Shown here piece by piece: positions 28,673 to 36,719 of a stretch of DNA of 64,000 bases (position 1 is the first letter of the stretch; the number at the start of each line of letters is the position of its first letter). The position numbers were made by a program, and so were the translations under genes. The notes under the pieces were generated by a model. That model had not been told where the DNA came from and ran no database searches. It saw only the letters and a program-made list of their open reading frames with translations. Origin of the DNA: Nocardioides iriomotensis (GTDB taxonomy: Bacteria; Actinomycetota; Actinomycetes; Propionibacteriales; Nocardioidaceae); the NCBI RefSeq assembly GCF_004168035.1, contig NZ_SDPU01000021.1, forward strand, positions 62,001-126,000. Direction: 5' to 3'.

Positions 28673-30167
28673 CAGCGTGGGCAGCAACCGCGGCAACGTC
28701 CGCGTCCGGATGGCGCCCTCCCCGACAGGCAGCCCGCACGTCGGGCTGGTGCGCACCGCGCTCTACAACTGGGCGTTCGCGCGCCACCACGGCGGCACGT
28801 TCGTGTTCCGCATCGAGGACACCGACGCCGCGCGCAACACCCAGGAGTCGTACGACGCGCTGCTCGACCTGTTCCGGTGGCTCGGCCTCGAGTGGGACGA
28901 AGGCCCCGAGGTCGGCGGCGACTACGCGCCGTACCGCCAGAGCGAGCGGTTCGACATCTACGCCGACGTCGCCGACAAGCTCCGCGCGTCCGGTTACGCC
29001 TACCCCTGCTACTGCTCGGCCGACGAGCTCGAGCAGCGCAACGAGAAGGCCAAGGCCGAGGGTCGCACGCCCGGCTACGACGGCCACTGCCGCGCGCTGA
29101 GCGACGAGCAGGTCGCGGCCTACGAGGCCGAGGGCCGCAAGCCCACGCTGCGGTTCCGGATGCCCGGCGAGCCGATCACGTTCACCGACCTGGTGCGCGG
29201 CGAGATCACGTTCCAGCCCGAGCACGTGCCCGACTACGTCCTCGTGCGCGGCAACGGCCACCCGCTCTACACCCTGGTGGCGCCGGTCGACGACGTGCTG
29301 ATGGACATCACCCACGTGCTGCGCGGCGAGGACCTGCTCTCGTCGACGCCGCGACAGATCGCGCTGCACCGCGCGCTCGCCGACATCGGCGTCGGGCACG
29401 GCGTCATGCCGCAGTTCGGCCACCTGCCCTACGTCATGGGCCAGGGCAACAAGAAGCTCTCCAAGCGCGACCCCGAGGCCAACGCACTCGGCTACCGCGA
29501 GGCCGGTTTCCTGCCCGAGGGCCTGCTCAACTACATCGCCCTGCTCGGCTGGGCGATCGCCGACGACCGCGACGTGTTCACGGTCGACGAGATGGTGCAG
29601 GCCTTCGACATCGGCCGCGTCAACCCCAACCCGGCGCGCTTCGACCTCAAGAAGTGCGAGGCCATCAACGCCTCCCACATGCGTCTGCTGACCGTCGAGG
29701 AGCTCACCGAGCGGCTGCTGCCCTACCTGCGGGACGCCGAGCTCGTCGCCGACCCGCCGACCGACGAGCAGCGCCGCATCCTCGACGGGGCCGTGCCGCT
29801 CGTCCACGAGCGCATCGGCAAGCTCACCGAGGGCGTCACGATGCTGGGCTTCCTGCTCGTCGACGAGGCCGACTTCACCCGCGACCCCGCCGACGTCGAG
29901 AAGCTGCTCGATGCCGACGGCCGCGGGGTCGTGAAGGCCGCCCACGACGCACTCGCGGGCCTCGACAGCTGGACCACCGAGGCGATCGACGAGGCGCTGC
30001 GCACAGCGCTGGTCGAGGAGCTCGGCCTCAAGCCGCGCAACGCGTTCGGTCCGGTCCGGGTGGCCCTCACCGGGCGCCGGGTCTCGCCGCCGCTGTTCGA
30101 GTCGCTCGAGCTGCTCGGCCGCGAGCGCTCGCTCGGCCGGCTGGCGAGCGCGCAGGAAACCGCCTAG
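28665..30167 (+). CDS. gltX: Glutamyl-tRNA synthetase
   Basis: A 500-residue class I synthetase. The HIGH-type motif is [11 protein letters not shown] near residue 17, the KMSKS-type loop is [11 protein letters not shown] near 262, with the Rossmann and anticodon-binding domains between and after. It charges tRNA-Glu; in actinobacteria lacking GlnRS it also mischarges tRNA-Gln for GatCAB. The genes for tRNA-Gln and tRNA-Glu lie only 1.3 kb downstream. GTG start inside the end of the FAH gene implies coupling. Confidence 0.96.
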   Translation: MTDSVGSNRGNVRVRMAPSPTGSPHVGLVRTALYNWAFARHHGGTFVFRIEDTDAARNTQESYDALLDLFRWLGLEWDEGPEVGGDYAPYRQSERFDIYADVADKLRASGYAYPCYCSADELEQRNEKAKAEGRTPGYDGHCRALSDEQVAAYEAEGRKPTLRFRMPGEPITFTDLVRGEITFQPEHVPDYVLVRGNGHPLYTLVAPVDDVLMDITHVLRGEDLLSSTPRQIALHRALADIGVGHGVMPQFGHLPYVMGQGNKKLSKRDPEANALGYREAGFLPEGLLNYIALLGWAIADDRDVFTVDEMVQAFDIGRVNPNPARFDLKKCEAINASHMRLLTVEELTERLLPYLRDAELVADPPTDEQRRILDGAVPLVHERIGKLTEGVTMLGFLLVDEADFTRDPADVEKLLDADGRGVVKAAHDALAGLDSWTTEAIDEALRTALVEELGLKPRNAFGPVRVALTGRRVSPPLFESLELLGRERSLGRLASAQETA

Positions 30168-30186
30168 GACGACGGGGGACACGGGG

Positions 30187-31362
30187 ATGACCGACGACCA
30201 GCAGCAGCCCGGCAGCCGGCCCGCGGAGGGCTGGGCACCGCCGCGTCCCCCCGCGCCACGCTTCCCTCCGCCGGCGTACGGCGCCGTCCCGGCCGCCTAC
30301 CCCGCCCCGTCGAGCCACGCGGCGGCGGCCTGGGGAGCGCCGACGGCGGTACGCCAGGCCTACCCGGCCTTCCCGCACCCCGAGCCGACGCCGTACCACC
30401 AGATGCTGCGCACCTGGACCTACCGCTGGTGGCGGCCGCTGGTCGGGCTCGCCGTGCTCGCCGGCGGCTTCCTGCTCACCCAGGTGCTGGCCGCGATCGC
30501 GATCATCGTGCTCGCGGTCTCGGGACCCGGCGACATGTTCGACAACCTCACGTCGCTGGCCAACCTCGAGGACATCGGCCCGGCCTTCCTGCTGCTGCTC
30601 AACCTCTCGCTCGGCGCGATGATCCTGGTCTCCTGGCTGGCCATCCGCGTCGCGCACCGGATGCGACCGCGCTGGCTGACCTCGGTCGCACCCAAGATGC
30701 GCTGGGGGTTCTTCTGGGCCTGCGTCGGCATCTCGGTGATCGCGCTCGCCGCGCAGCTCGCCGTCAGCATGGTGGTGCCCGCCGGCGGCGACGCGTCGCT
30801 GGGCACCGAGCTCAACGACTTCACCGCGCAGACCGTCGGCCTCGCGCTGATCGTCCTGTTCACCACGCCGTTCCAGGCCGCGGGGGAGGAGTACCTCTTC
30901 CGCGGCTACCTGATGCAGGCCGCCGGATCGCTGCTGAAGTTCAACACCTCTCGCGCGGCGGAGATCGTCTCCAAGTGGGGTGCGATCCTGCTGACGTCGC
31001 TGCTCTTCGCGGCCGCCCACGGCGCGCAGAACTTCCCGCTGTTCTTCGACCGGTTCTCGTTCGGGTTCATCGCCGGCTGGCTGATCATCCGCACCGGCGG
31101 CCTCGAGGCCGGCATCGCGATGCACATCCTGAACAACTTCTTCGCCCTCGGCGCGGCCCTGCTCTTCGGCGACATCGGGTCCAGCCTCAACGTCTCCGAG
31201 GCGTCGTGGTGGAACATCCCGATCACGCTCACGCAGGCCGGTGTCTACACCGTCCTCGTGGTGCTGCTGGCCAACCGGCTGGGTGTGCAGACCCACACCC
31301 GACCGCCCGCCGAGCCACCCGCGACGCCGGACGCATCGGCCTCGACACCCGTGCCCGCGTGA
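30187..31362 (+). CDS. CPBP-family intramembrane metalloprotease
   Basis: A 391-residue protein with a Pro-rich cytoplasmic N-terminus (about 1-75) and roughly eight hydrophobic helices. The CPBP (Rce1/Abi) motifs are present: EEYLFRGYLMQA near residue 237, FAAAHGAQN near 277 and the final HILNNFFALG near 316, supplying the Glu and His residues of the active site. Such proteases act on prenylated or signal peptides, or give bacteriocin immunity; the target is unknown. ATG start 19 bases after gltX; a clean hairpin follows the stop. Confidence 0.88.
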   Translation: MTDDQQQPGSRPAEGWAPPRPPAPRFPPPAYGAVPAAYPAPSSHAAAAWGAPTAVRQAYPAFPHPEPTPYHQMLRTWTYRWWRPLVGLAVLAGGFLLTQVLAAIAIIVLAVSGPGDMFDNLTSLANLEDIGPAFLLLLNLSLGAMILVSWLAIRVAHRMRPRWLTSVAPKMRWGFFWACVGISVIALAAQLAVSMVVPAGGDASLGTELNDFTAQTVGLALIVLFTTPFQAAGEEYLFRGYLMQAAGSLLKFNTSRAAEIVSKWGAILLTSLLFAAAHGAQNFPLFFDRFSFGFIAGWLIIRTGGLEAGIAMHILNNFFALGAALLFGDIGSSLNVSEASWWNIPITLTQAGVYTVLVVLLANRLGVQTHTRPPAEPPATPDASASTPVPA

Positions 31363-31391
31363 GCCCGCTCACGCCCACCGGGTGAGCGGGC
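31363..31391 (+). terminator. Terminator hairpin after the CPBP gene
   Basis: GCCCGCTCAC (31363-31372) pairs perfectly with GTGAGCGGGC (31382-31391) across a 9-base loop, directly after the CPBP stop codon. A weak T-rich stretch (CCCGTTTTGG) begins 13 bases later. It separates the gltX/CPBP unit from the tRNA promoter. Confidence 0.7.
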
Positions 31392-31409
31392 GTGCGAGGT
31401 CTGCCCGTT

Positions 31410-31439
31410 TTGGTCAGCACCGACCCGCACGTGTATTCT
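31410..31439 (+). promoter_or_regulatory. tRNA-Gln promoter
   Basis: TTGGTC (31410-31415) and TATTCT (31434-31439) with an 18-base gap form a good vegetative promoter. The predicted start of transcription is about 31446, 23 bases before the tRNA. Confidence 0.7.
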
Positions 31440-31468
31440 CGTCCGGGCTTCGCAAGGAGCGCATCCCA

Positions 31469-31540
31469 TGGGGTATGGGGTAATTGGCAGCCCGACTGGT
31501 TCTGGTCCAGTTAGTCTAGGTTCGAGTCCTAGTACCCCAG
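31469..31540 (+). tRNA. tRNA-Gln (CTG anticodon)
   Basis: A full cloverleaf. Acceptor TGGGGTA (31469-31475) pairs with TACCCCA (31533-31539), discriminator G at 31540. The anticodon stem ACTGG/CCAGT encloses loop TTCTGGT with anticodon CTG at 31502-31504, which reads the Gln codon CAG. The T-arm TAGG-TTCGAGT-CCTA is standard. The CCA end is not encoded. It is 47 bases ahead of tRNA-Glu. Confidence 0.95.
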
Positions 31541-31544
31541 CGAT

Positions 31545-31573
31545 TTGGCCGAATCACTAGCACCCGCTAGAGT
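31545..31573 (+). promoter_or_regulatory. tRNA-Glu promoter
   Basis: TTGGCC (31545-31550), an exact 17-base spacer, and TAGAGT (31568-31573) lie between the two tRNAs, with the predicted start about 7 bases before tRNA-Glu. The second tRNA may therefore be transcribed on its own as well as by readthrough. Confidence 0.6.
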
Positions 31574-31587
31574 TTCGACCGCTTCAG

Positions 31588-31663
31588 GCCCCCGTTGTGT
31601 AGTGGCCTAGCACGCCGCCCTCTCAAGGCGGTAGCGCGGGTTCGAATCCCGTCGGGGGTACCA
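31588..31663 (+). tRNA. tRNA-Glu (CTC anticodon), CCA encoded
   Basis: Acceptor GCCCCCG (31588-31594) pairs with CGGGGGT (31653-31659, one G-U), then A and an encoded CCA (31661-31663). The anticodon stem CCGCC/GGCGG holds loop CTCTCAA with anticodon CTC at 31622-31624, reading the Glu codon GAG. The T-arm GCGGG-TTCGAAT-CCCGT is standard. Followed 5 bases later by a strong hairpin. Confidence 0.95.
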
Positions 31664-31668
31664 AACGA

Positions 31669-31699
31669 CAGGCCCCAGCCCTCCGGGCTGGGGCCTGTT
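31669..31699 (+). terminator. tRNA-Glu terminator
   Basis: A 13-bp perfect stem: arms 31669-31681 and 31685-31697 (core AGGCCCCAGCCC), loop TCC, followed by a short GTTG rather than a long T-run. The whole hairpin is repeated exactly at 31770-31798. Confidence 0.85.
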
Positions 31700-31703
31700 G
31701 CGT

Positions 31704-31804
31704 GCCGGCACGCCGCACTCTGCTCCATGGCGATATCGCGGGTTCGAATCCCGTCGGGGGTACAGACGACAGGCCCCAGCCCTCCGGGCTGGGGCCTGTT
31801 GCGT
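31704..31804 (+). pseudogene. Decayed tRNA-Glu partial copy plus duplicated terminator
   Basis: From 31708 (GCACGCCGC) the sequence follows tRNA-Glu from its D-arm/anticodon boundary, but the anticodon arm has lost its pairing (ACTCTGCTCCATGGCG). From 31737 to 31804 it repeats 31635-31703 almost exactly: T-arm, 3' acceptor strand and the 29-base terminator hairpin, with only a small change where CCAAA becomes CAGA. There is no 5' half, so it cannot form a tRNA. It could be a tandem duplication or the scar left by an element that used the tRNA 3' end as its attachment site. Confidence 0.8.
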
Positions 31805-31899
31805 TCCCGACGAGACCCGACGAGACCCGTGCGTTCCCTCGTGAGACCCACCCGCTCCGGGTGATGCCGGCGCTGCCGGTGCGGGCGGGGAGTGGTGGC

Positions 31900-32088
31900 A
31901 TGACACAGAGCAGTGGTGTCCACCGGGTGACCGAGGCGCTGGCCGACGCGACGGGAAGGTCGGACGACGAGGTGCGCCTGGCGCTGACCGTCGCGGTCGC
32001 CGTGGTGGGCCTGCGCGTGAGCCTCCGGGTCGTGGAGTTCCTCGGCAACGTCGGCGTCAACGCCTTCAAGAACGTCGCGACCAGGTGA
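31900..32088 (+). CDS. Small conserved hypothetical protein
   Basis: A 62-residue protein, MTQSSGVHRVTEALADATGR at the start, then DDEVRLALTVAVAVVGLRVSL, a moderately hydrophobic helix, and VVEFLGNVGVNAFKNVATR at the end. It could be a small peripheral membrane or coiled helical protein. No family is recognised. ATG 31900 follows AGTGGTGG, a weak ribosome site; an upstream in-frame ATG at 31864 is possible. It sits between the tRNA remnant and the alkylation repair pair. Confidence 0.5.
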   Translation: MTQSSGVHRVTEALADATGRSDDEVRLALTVAVAVVGLRVSLRVVEFLGNVGVNAFKNVATR

Positions 32089-32150
32089 CCCTGACGGTCG
32101 TGTCCGATTCCCGCCAGTAAACGTCGGTGGGGTGGGCCAGGATGGTGCCC

Positions 32151-33668
32151 ATGGACATCGAGGACACCGAGGCCTGCTACCGGGCGGTGAAGAGCCGCGA
32201 CCGCCGGTTCGACGGCGTCTTCTACACCGCGGTCACGTCCACCGGCATCTACTGCCGGCCGTCGTGCCCGGCGATCACGCCGCAGCGCCGCAACGTCCGC
32301 TTCTACCGCACCGCGGCCGCGGCCCAGGCAGCCGGCTTCCGGGCCTGCAAGCGCTGCCTGCCCGACGCGACCCCGGGCTCGCCCGACTGGGACGTCGCCG
32401 CCGACGTCGCCGGTCGCGCGATGCGCCTCATCTCCGACGGCGTCGTCGAGCGCGACGGCGTGGAGGGGCTGGCTCATCGAGTCGGCTACACCGCGCGCCA
32501 CCTGGGCCGGATCCTCACCGCCGAGCTCGGCGCCGGTCCGCTCGCCCTGGCGCGAGCCAAGCGGGCGCAGACCGCGCGGGTGCTGGTCGAGACGACGTCG
32601 ATGCCGTTCGCCGACGTGGCGTTCGCCGCGGGCTTCGCGAGCGTGCGGCAGTTCAACGACACGGTCCGTGAGGTGTACGCCGCCACGCCCACCGAGCTGC
32701 GCGCCCGGCGCCGCGGGCGGCGGGACCCGGCGACGACCGGGAGCGGCGACCTCGAGCTGCGGCTCGCCGTGCGGGCGCCGTACGCCGCCCGCGAGATGCT
32801 GGCGTTCACCGTCGCCCACGCCGTCGCGGGGATCGAGACCTGGGGCCCGGGCTGGTACGCCCGGACGCTCCGGCTCCCGCACGGCGCCGGGCGGGTGGTG
32901 CTCGAGCTCGACGACGGTCCGGACGGCGTCACCGAGCGTGGGCACGTCCGCTGCCGGCTCCGCGTCGACGACCTGCGCGACGTCGCCGCCGCCGTCGAGC
33001 GGTGCCGCCGGCTGCTCGACGCCGACGCCGACCCGCTGACGGTCGAGGACGCCCTCTCCGACGACCCGCTGCTCGCGCGGCTGGTCCGGGCCCGCCCCGG
33101 GCTGCGGGTGCCGGGGCACGTCGACGGCGACGAGGTGGCGATCCGCACCGTCATCGGCCAGCAGGTCTCGGTCGCCGCCGCCAACACCGTCACCGGCCGG
33201 CTCGTCGCCCAGCTCGGTGAGCCCTACGGCGACGCGGGGGAGCGACTCTTCCCCACCGCCGGGGTCGTGGCCGCCCACGACCCCGAGTCGCTGCCGATGC
33301 CGCGTGCGCGCGGGCGGGCGCTGGTCGGCCTGTGTCGCTCCCTCGCGGACGGCGACGTACCCCTCGACCGGAGCCTCGACCGTGCCGAGGTCCGCACCCG
33401 GCTGCTCGCCCTGCCCGGCATCGGGCCGTGGACGGCCGACTACATCGCGCTCCGCGCGCTCGGCCATCCCGACGTGTTCCTGCCCACCGACATCGGCGTG
33501 CGCAACGCCCTCCGCGGCCTCGACGCCGGACTCGACGCCCAGCCCGCGCTCACCGCTCGGTCCGCGACGTGGGCGCCCTGGCGCTCCTACGCCCTCCTGC
33601 ACCTCTGGTCGTCGCTCGACGTGCTGAGCCCCGACCTCGTTCTAGGCTCTCGCACGAAGGAGAACTGA
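32151..33668 (+). CDS. alkA: Ada-AlkA fusion: methyl-sensing regulator and 3-methyladenine glycosylase
   Basis: A 505-residue three-part protein. The N-terminal Ada zinc domain has Cys35, Cys39, Cys66 and Cys69 (IYCRPSCP and ACKRCLPD); one of these accepts methyl groups from DNA phosphotriesters. An AraC-type helix-turn-helix follows (about 85-185, VAFAAGFASVRQFNDTVR). The C-terminal AlkA part has the HhH motif LPGIGPWTADYIA and the catalytic Asp in PTDIGVRN near 446. It removes alkylated purines and probably activates its own locus. ogt follows 1 base after the stop. ATG 32151 begins the conserved MDIEDTEACYRAV. Confidence 0.93.
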   Translation: MDIEDTEACYRAVKSRDRRFDGVFYTAVTSTGIYCRPSCPAITPQRRNVRFYRTAAAAQAAGFRACKRCLPDATPGSPDWDVAADVAGRAMRLISDGVVERDGVEGLAHRVGYTARHLGRILTAELGAGPLALARAKRAQTARVLVETTSMPFADVAFAAGFASVRQFNDTVREVYAATPTELRARRRGRRDPATTGSGDLELRLAVRAPYAAREMLAFTVAHAVAGIETWGPGWYARTLRLPHGAGRVVLELDDGPDGVTERGHVRCRLRVDDLRDVAAAVERCRRLLDADADPLTVEDALSDDPLLARLVRARPGLRVPGHVDGDEVAIRTVIGQQVSVAAANTVTGRLVAQLGEPYGDAGERLFPTAGVVAAHDPESLPMPRARGRALVGLCRSLADGDVPLDRSLDRAEVRTRLLALPGIGPWTADYIALRALGHPDVFLPTDIGVRNALRGLDAGLDAQPALTARSATWAPWRSYALLHLWSSLDVLSPDLVLGSRTKEN

Positions 33669-33669
33669 C

Positions 33670-34194
33670 ATGTGGACCTCCGTCGACTCGCCCGTCGGCC
33701 CGCTCAAGGTCGTCGCCCACCAGGGTGCCGTCACCGCGATCGAGTTCTCGGGCGCCCCCGGACCCGGCGTCTCGCCGTACACCTCCGCCGCCCGCGCGGC
33801 CGCGGTCTCCGCCCACCGACCCGTCGGTGACCGCGTCGACGACGACGCGCTGCTCGTCGAGACGGCGCGCCAGCTGGCGGCGTACTTCGCCCGCGACCTC
33901 AAGGAGTTCGACCTCCCGCTGCGGCCCGACGGCTCCGACTTCCAGAAGCGGGTGTGGGAGCAGCTCACGCTGATCGGGTACGGCGAGACCGCGTCGTACG
34001 GCGAGATCGCCCACCGCCTCGGCATGACCAACGCGGCCTCGCGGGCGGTCGGCCTGGCCAACGGGCGGAACCCGATCCCGATCGTCATCCCGTGCCACCG
34101 GGTGGTCGGCGCCAACGGCACGCTGACCGGCTACGCCGGCGGGCTGGAGCGCAAGCAGCTCCTGCTCGAGCTCGAGCAGGACGCCCTGTTCTAG
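33670..34194 (+). CDS. ogt: Methylated-DNA--protein-cysteine methyltransferase
   Basis: A 174-residue suicide repair protein that takes methyl groups from O6-methylguanine. The acceptor Cys142 lies in the invariant IPCHRV motif, preceded by the HTH segment ASYGEIAHRLGMTNAASRAVG and followed by ANGTLTGYAGGLERKQLLL. The length is normal for Ogt. Essentially abutting the Ada-AlkA gene, so the two form an adaptive-response unit. AAGGAG lies just before ATG 33670. Confidence 0.95.
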   Translation: MWTSVDSPVGPLKVVAHQGAVTAIEFSGAPGPGVSPYTSAARAAAVSAHRPVGDRVDDDALLVETARQLAAYFARDLKEFDLPLRPDGSDFQKRVWEQLTLIGYGETASYGEIAHRLGMTNAASRAVGLANGRNPIPIVIPCHRVVGANGTLTGYAGGLERKQLLLELEQDALF

Positions 34195-34209
34195 GACGTC
34201 CGCCCGGGC

Positions 34210-34815
34210 TCAGCCGAGCCGCGCCGACGCGTCCTCCTGCGCCATCCGGCGCAGGAGGAGCAGCACGGGCTCGAGCAGCAGCGTGCCGACGACGGCGTGC
34301 TCCGCGCCGGCGACCCGGTCCTCGCGCCCGACCGCGGCGATGTCGCGCTCGGCCACCGCCTGGGCCGCGTCGGCGTAGTCGTCGAGCAGTGCGTCGTCGG
34401 CCGGCCGGTCGAGGCCGCTCAGCGCGTCCAGCGCCCGGGCGAGCGCGAGCGCGTGCGGGTTGGGCTCGTAGAGGTGCCAGCCGCGCCGCTCCACCAGCGC
34501 CGCCACCTGCGCGACGGCCCCGGGGGAGGGCTCGGCGCCGGGACCGGTCAGCCGGTGGTGGACGCTGCCCATCGCGTCGTGGAACGACCGGTCCTCGTCG
34601 TCGACCGCGGCGAGCACCGCCCGCACCGCCTCCAGCCGCAGGCCGGCCACCTCGGTCAGCGCGCGCACCAGGCGCAACCGCCGCACGTGCTCCTCGCCGT
34701 AGCGGGCCCGGGTCGCCCCCGTCGCCTCGCCGGCCGGCAGCAGCCCCTCGCGCAGGTAGTACTTCACGGTCGCGACGGGCAGGCCGCTCGCCGCGGCGAG
34801 CTCGGACATCCACAT
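34210..34815 (-). CDS. MerR-family transcriptional regulator
   Basis: A 201-residue regulator. The N-terminal winged helix is MSELAAASGLPVATVKYYLR, then EGLLPAGEATGATRARYGEEHVRRL, the MerR dimer helix region (about 70-110) and a helical C-terminal domain of unknown ligand specificity, without metal-binding Cys residues. The start could be ATG 34824, 34815 or 34809; 34815 is used. The gene is divergent from the GDSL hydrolase, and two near-identical dyads in the 46-base gap are the probable operators. Confidence 0.88.
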   Translation of the reverse strand: MWMSELAAASGLPVATVKYYLREGLLPAGEATGATRARYGEEHVRRLRLVRALTEVAGLRLEAVRAVLAAVDDEDRSFHDAMGSVHHRLTGPGAEPSPGAVAQVAALVERRGWHLYEPNPHALALARALDALSGLDRPADDALLDDYADAAQAVAERDIAAVGREDRVAGAEHAVVGTLLLEPVLLLLRRMAQEDASARLG

Positions 34816-34825
34816 GCCGCCCATC

Positions 34826-34875
34826 TTGACATTGGAGAGTCGCACTATCCAATATTGGAGAGTGGAACTATCCAA
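34826..34875. promoter_or_regulatory. Two tandem MerR-type operators with 19-bp-spaced promoter
   Basis: Dyad 1 (34832-34852) and dyad 2 (34855-34875) share arms TTGGAGAGT and ACTATCCAA around a 3-base centre, with one mismatch between arms. TTGACA (34826-34831) and AATATT (34851-34856) are 19 bases apart, the over-long spacer that MerR proteins untwist, and dyad 1 fills that spacer. Transcription would begin near the GTG of the GDSL gene at 34862. Confidence 0.7.
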
Positions 34876-35485
34876 CGAGCTCCTGGTCGTCGGGCTCGGC
34901 GACTCCGTCACGGCCGGCGACGGCCTGCGCGGCCCGGAGGAGACGGTCACCGCCCGGCTGGCCGCGCGTCTCGGTGCGACCTGGGTCGTGCGGGCCCGGT
35001 CGGGCCTGACCTCGCGCGGGATCGCCCGGCTGCTCGACCGCGCGGTCGCGGCCGACGACGTGGCCGCGGCCGACGTGGTCGTGGTGTCGGTCGGCGTCAA
35101 CGACCTGACCCGGCTCACGCCGCTGCCGCTCTGGCGCCGCGACCTCGGCGCGCTGCTCGCCCGTGTCACCGCGCTCTCGTCGGGCCGGGTCGTGCTGCTC
35201 GGCATGCCGCCGGTGCGCGCGTTCCCGCGGCTGCCGCGGCCGGTCGCGGCCGTCCTCGGCGCGCGGGCCGTCCGGATGGACCGGGTCGGGAGGGACGTCG
35301 CCCGCCGGTACGGCGTGCTCCACCTGCCCCTCCCGGCGCGGCTGCTCGAGCCCGAGGGCGCGTTCGCCGCCGACGGCTTCCACCCCTCGGCGCGCTCGCA
35401 CGACGTGCTGGCGCAGCTGGTCGCCGACCTGCTCGCCGATCCGGCCGACCGCCGTACGAGAGGAGACGCTGATGCTGTCCGATGA
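34862..35485 (+). CDS. SGNH/GDSL-family hydrolase
   Basis: A 207-residue esterase/lipase-like protein. Block I is VVGLGDSVTAGDGLRG with the nucleophile Ser near residue 13; block III is VVVSVGVNDLTRLTPLPLW (Asn oxyanion), and the catalytic Asp-His pair is AADGFHPSARSHDVLA near 175. No signal peptide, so a cytoplasmic esterase is likely. GTG 34862 lies in the second dyad and near the predicted transcript start, so translation may be leaderless. The end overlaps the next gene by 14 bases. Confidence 0.85.
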   Translation: MELSNELLVVGLGDSVTAGDGLRGPEETVTARLAARLGATWVVRARSGLTSRGIARLLDRAVAADDVAAADVVVVSVGVNDLTRLTPLPLWRRDLGALLARVTALSSGRVVLLGMPPVRAFPRLPRPVAAVLGARAVRMDRVGRDVARRYGVLHLPLPARLLEPEGAFAADGFHPSARSHDVLAQLVADLLADPADRRTRGDADAVR

Positions 35486-35879
35486 GTCCCGCGTCCTCGC
35501 CGGGATCCTGCTGCTCGCGCTGGTCACCGTCGAGACCGGTGGCATGTACATGGTCAAGCTGGTGCGCGGCTCGGCGCCCGCGACGCCGTTCCAGCTCGCG
35601 TTCGCACGCGCCGGCCACGCGCACGCCGGGGTGCTGCTGATCCTGGCGCTGCTCTGCCAGGTGCTCGCCGACAGCACGGAGCAGGCCGGCCTCCTCGACT
35701 GGCTGTCGCGCGCCGGGGTCGCGGTGGCCGCACTGCTGATGCCCGGCGGCTTCTTCTTCTCGTCGATGGGCGCCGGTCGGGAGCGGCCCAACGGGCTCAT
35801 CGCGCTGGTGTTCGCGGGCGCGGCGGTGCTCGCGGCGTCGCTGGTCAGCCTCGGCGTCGGCCTGCTGACCGCGGGCTGA
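35472..35879 (+). CDS. Small membrane protein downstream of the GDSL hydrolase
   Basis: A 135-residue protein with four predicted transmembrane helices (about 8-30, 45-68, 78-98, 108-132). Distinctive residues are FARAGHAHAGVLLILALLCQ near residue 44 and MPGGFFFSSMG near 93. The His-Ala-His pattern in a helix might bind metal. No family is named with confidence. AGGAGA precedes ATG 35472, which lies inside the end of the hydrolase gene; cotranscription under the MerR regulator is likely. Confidence 0.65.
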   Translation: MLSDESRVLAGILLLALVTVETGGMYMVKLVRGSAPATPFQLAFARAGHAHAGVLLILALLCQVLADSTEQAGLLDWLSRAGVAVAALLMPGGFFFSSMGAGRERPNGLIALVFAGAAVLAASLVSLGVGLLTAG

Positions 35880-35909
35880 CCGCTCGGCGCTGCGCGGCGC
35901 TGCTCGGGG

Positions 35910-36629
35910 CTACTCGGCGGCGCGGCGCAGCGACTCGGAGAGCCGCTCGGCCGCGGCGAGCACCGCGGGTGCGTGCATCCGGCCGGGCTGGCGCGAGAGC
36001 CGCTCGAGCGGGCCCGACACCGACACGGCAGCGATGATCTTGCCGCTGGGGGAGCGGACCGGCGCCGACACGGACGCGACGCCCTGCTCGCGCTCGCCGA
36101 CGGACTGCGCCCAGCCGCGCCGGCGGATGCCGGAGAGCGCGGTCGCGGAGAAGGCGGCGTTCTGCAGGCCGCGGTGCATGCGCTCGGGGTCCTCCCAGGC
36201 CAGCAGCACCTGCGCGGCCGACCCGGCGCGCATGGTCAGCTGCGACCCGACCGGGATCGTGTCGCGGAGCCCGGACGGACGCTCGGCGGCGGCGACGCAG
36301 ACGCGGTACTCGCCCTGGCGGCGCCACAGCTGCGCGGACTCGCCCGTGATGTCACGGAGCCGGGCGAGGACGGGTCCGGCCGCGGCGAGCAGCCGGTCCT
36401 CGCCGGCGGCCGCGGACAGCTCGGCCAGGCGCGGCCCGAGCACGAAGCGGCCCTGCATGTCGCGGGCCACGAGACGGTGGTGCTCCAGCGCGACCGCCAG
36501 ACGGTGAGCCGTCGGACGAGCCAGGCCGGTGCCGGCGACGAGGCCGGCCAGGGTGGCCGGTCCGGACTCGAGCGCCGAGAGAACGAGGGCGGCCTTGTCC
36601 AGGACGCCGACTCCGCTGGAATTGTCCAT
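35910..36629 (-). CDS. ndgR: IclR-family regulator (NdgR/LtbR type)
   Basis: A 239-residue regulator divergent from leuCD. The N-terminal helix-turn-helix is VLDKAALVLSALESGPATLA followed by GLARPTAHRLAVALEHH; the C-terminal IclR ligand domain includes AQLWRRQGEYRVCVA and DTIPVGSQLTMRAGSAAQVLL. This sequence type and position match NdgR/LtbR of Streptomyces and Corynebacterium, which control leuCD and other amino acid genes. The 90 bases between the starts (36630-36719) must hold the operators, although no clear dyad is seen. Confidence 0.87.
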   Translation of the reverse strand: MDNSSGVGVLDKAALVLSALESGPATLAGLVAGTGLARPTAHRLAVALEHHRLVARDMQGRFVLGPRLAELSAAAGEDRLLAAAGPVLARLRDITGESAQLWRRQGEYRVCVAAAERPSGLRDTIPVGSQLTMRAGSAAQVLLAWEDPERMHRGLQNAAFSATALSGIRRRGWAQSVGEREQGVASVSAPVRSPSGKIIAAVSVSGPLERLSRQPGRMHAPAVLAAAERLSESLRRAAE

Positions 36630-36719
36630 ATGCTGATAATGCCGTCTCGGAATCTGGATCGCAAGTCACGGTCGGTGTCACGATGAGTCGGATGGACCAG
36701 CTGACGAAGGAGCGCGGTG

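Noticed and set aside
31708-31764. A third functional tRNA gene
   Set aside because: It lacks the 5' acceptor strand, the D-arm and a paired anticodon stem; only the 3' part matches tRNA-Glu.
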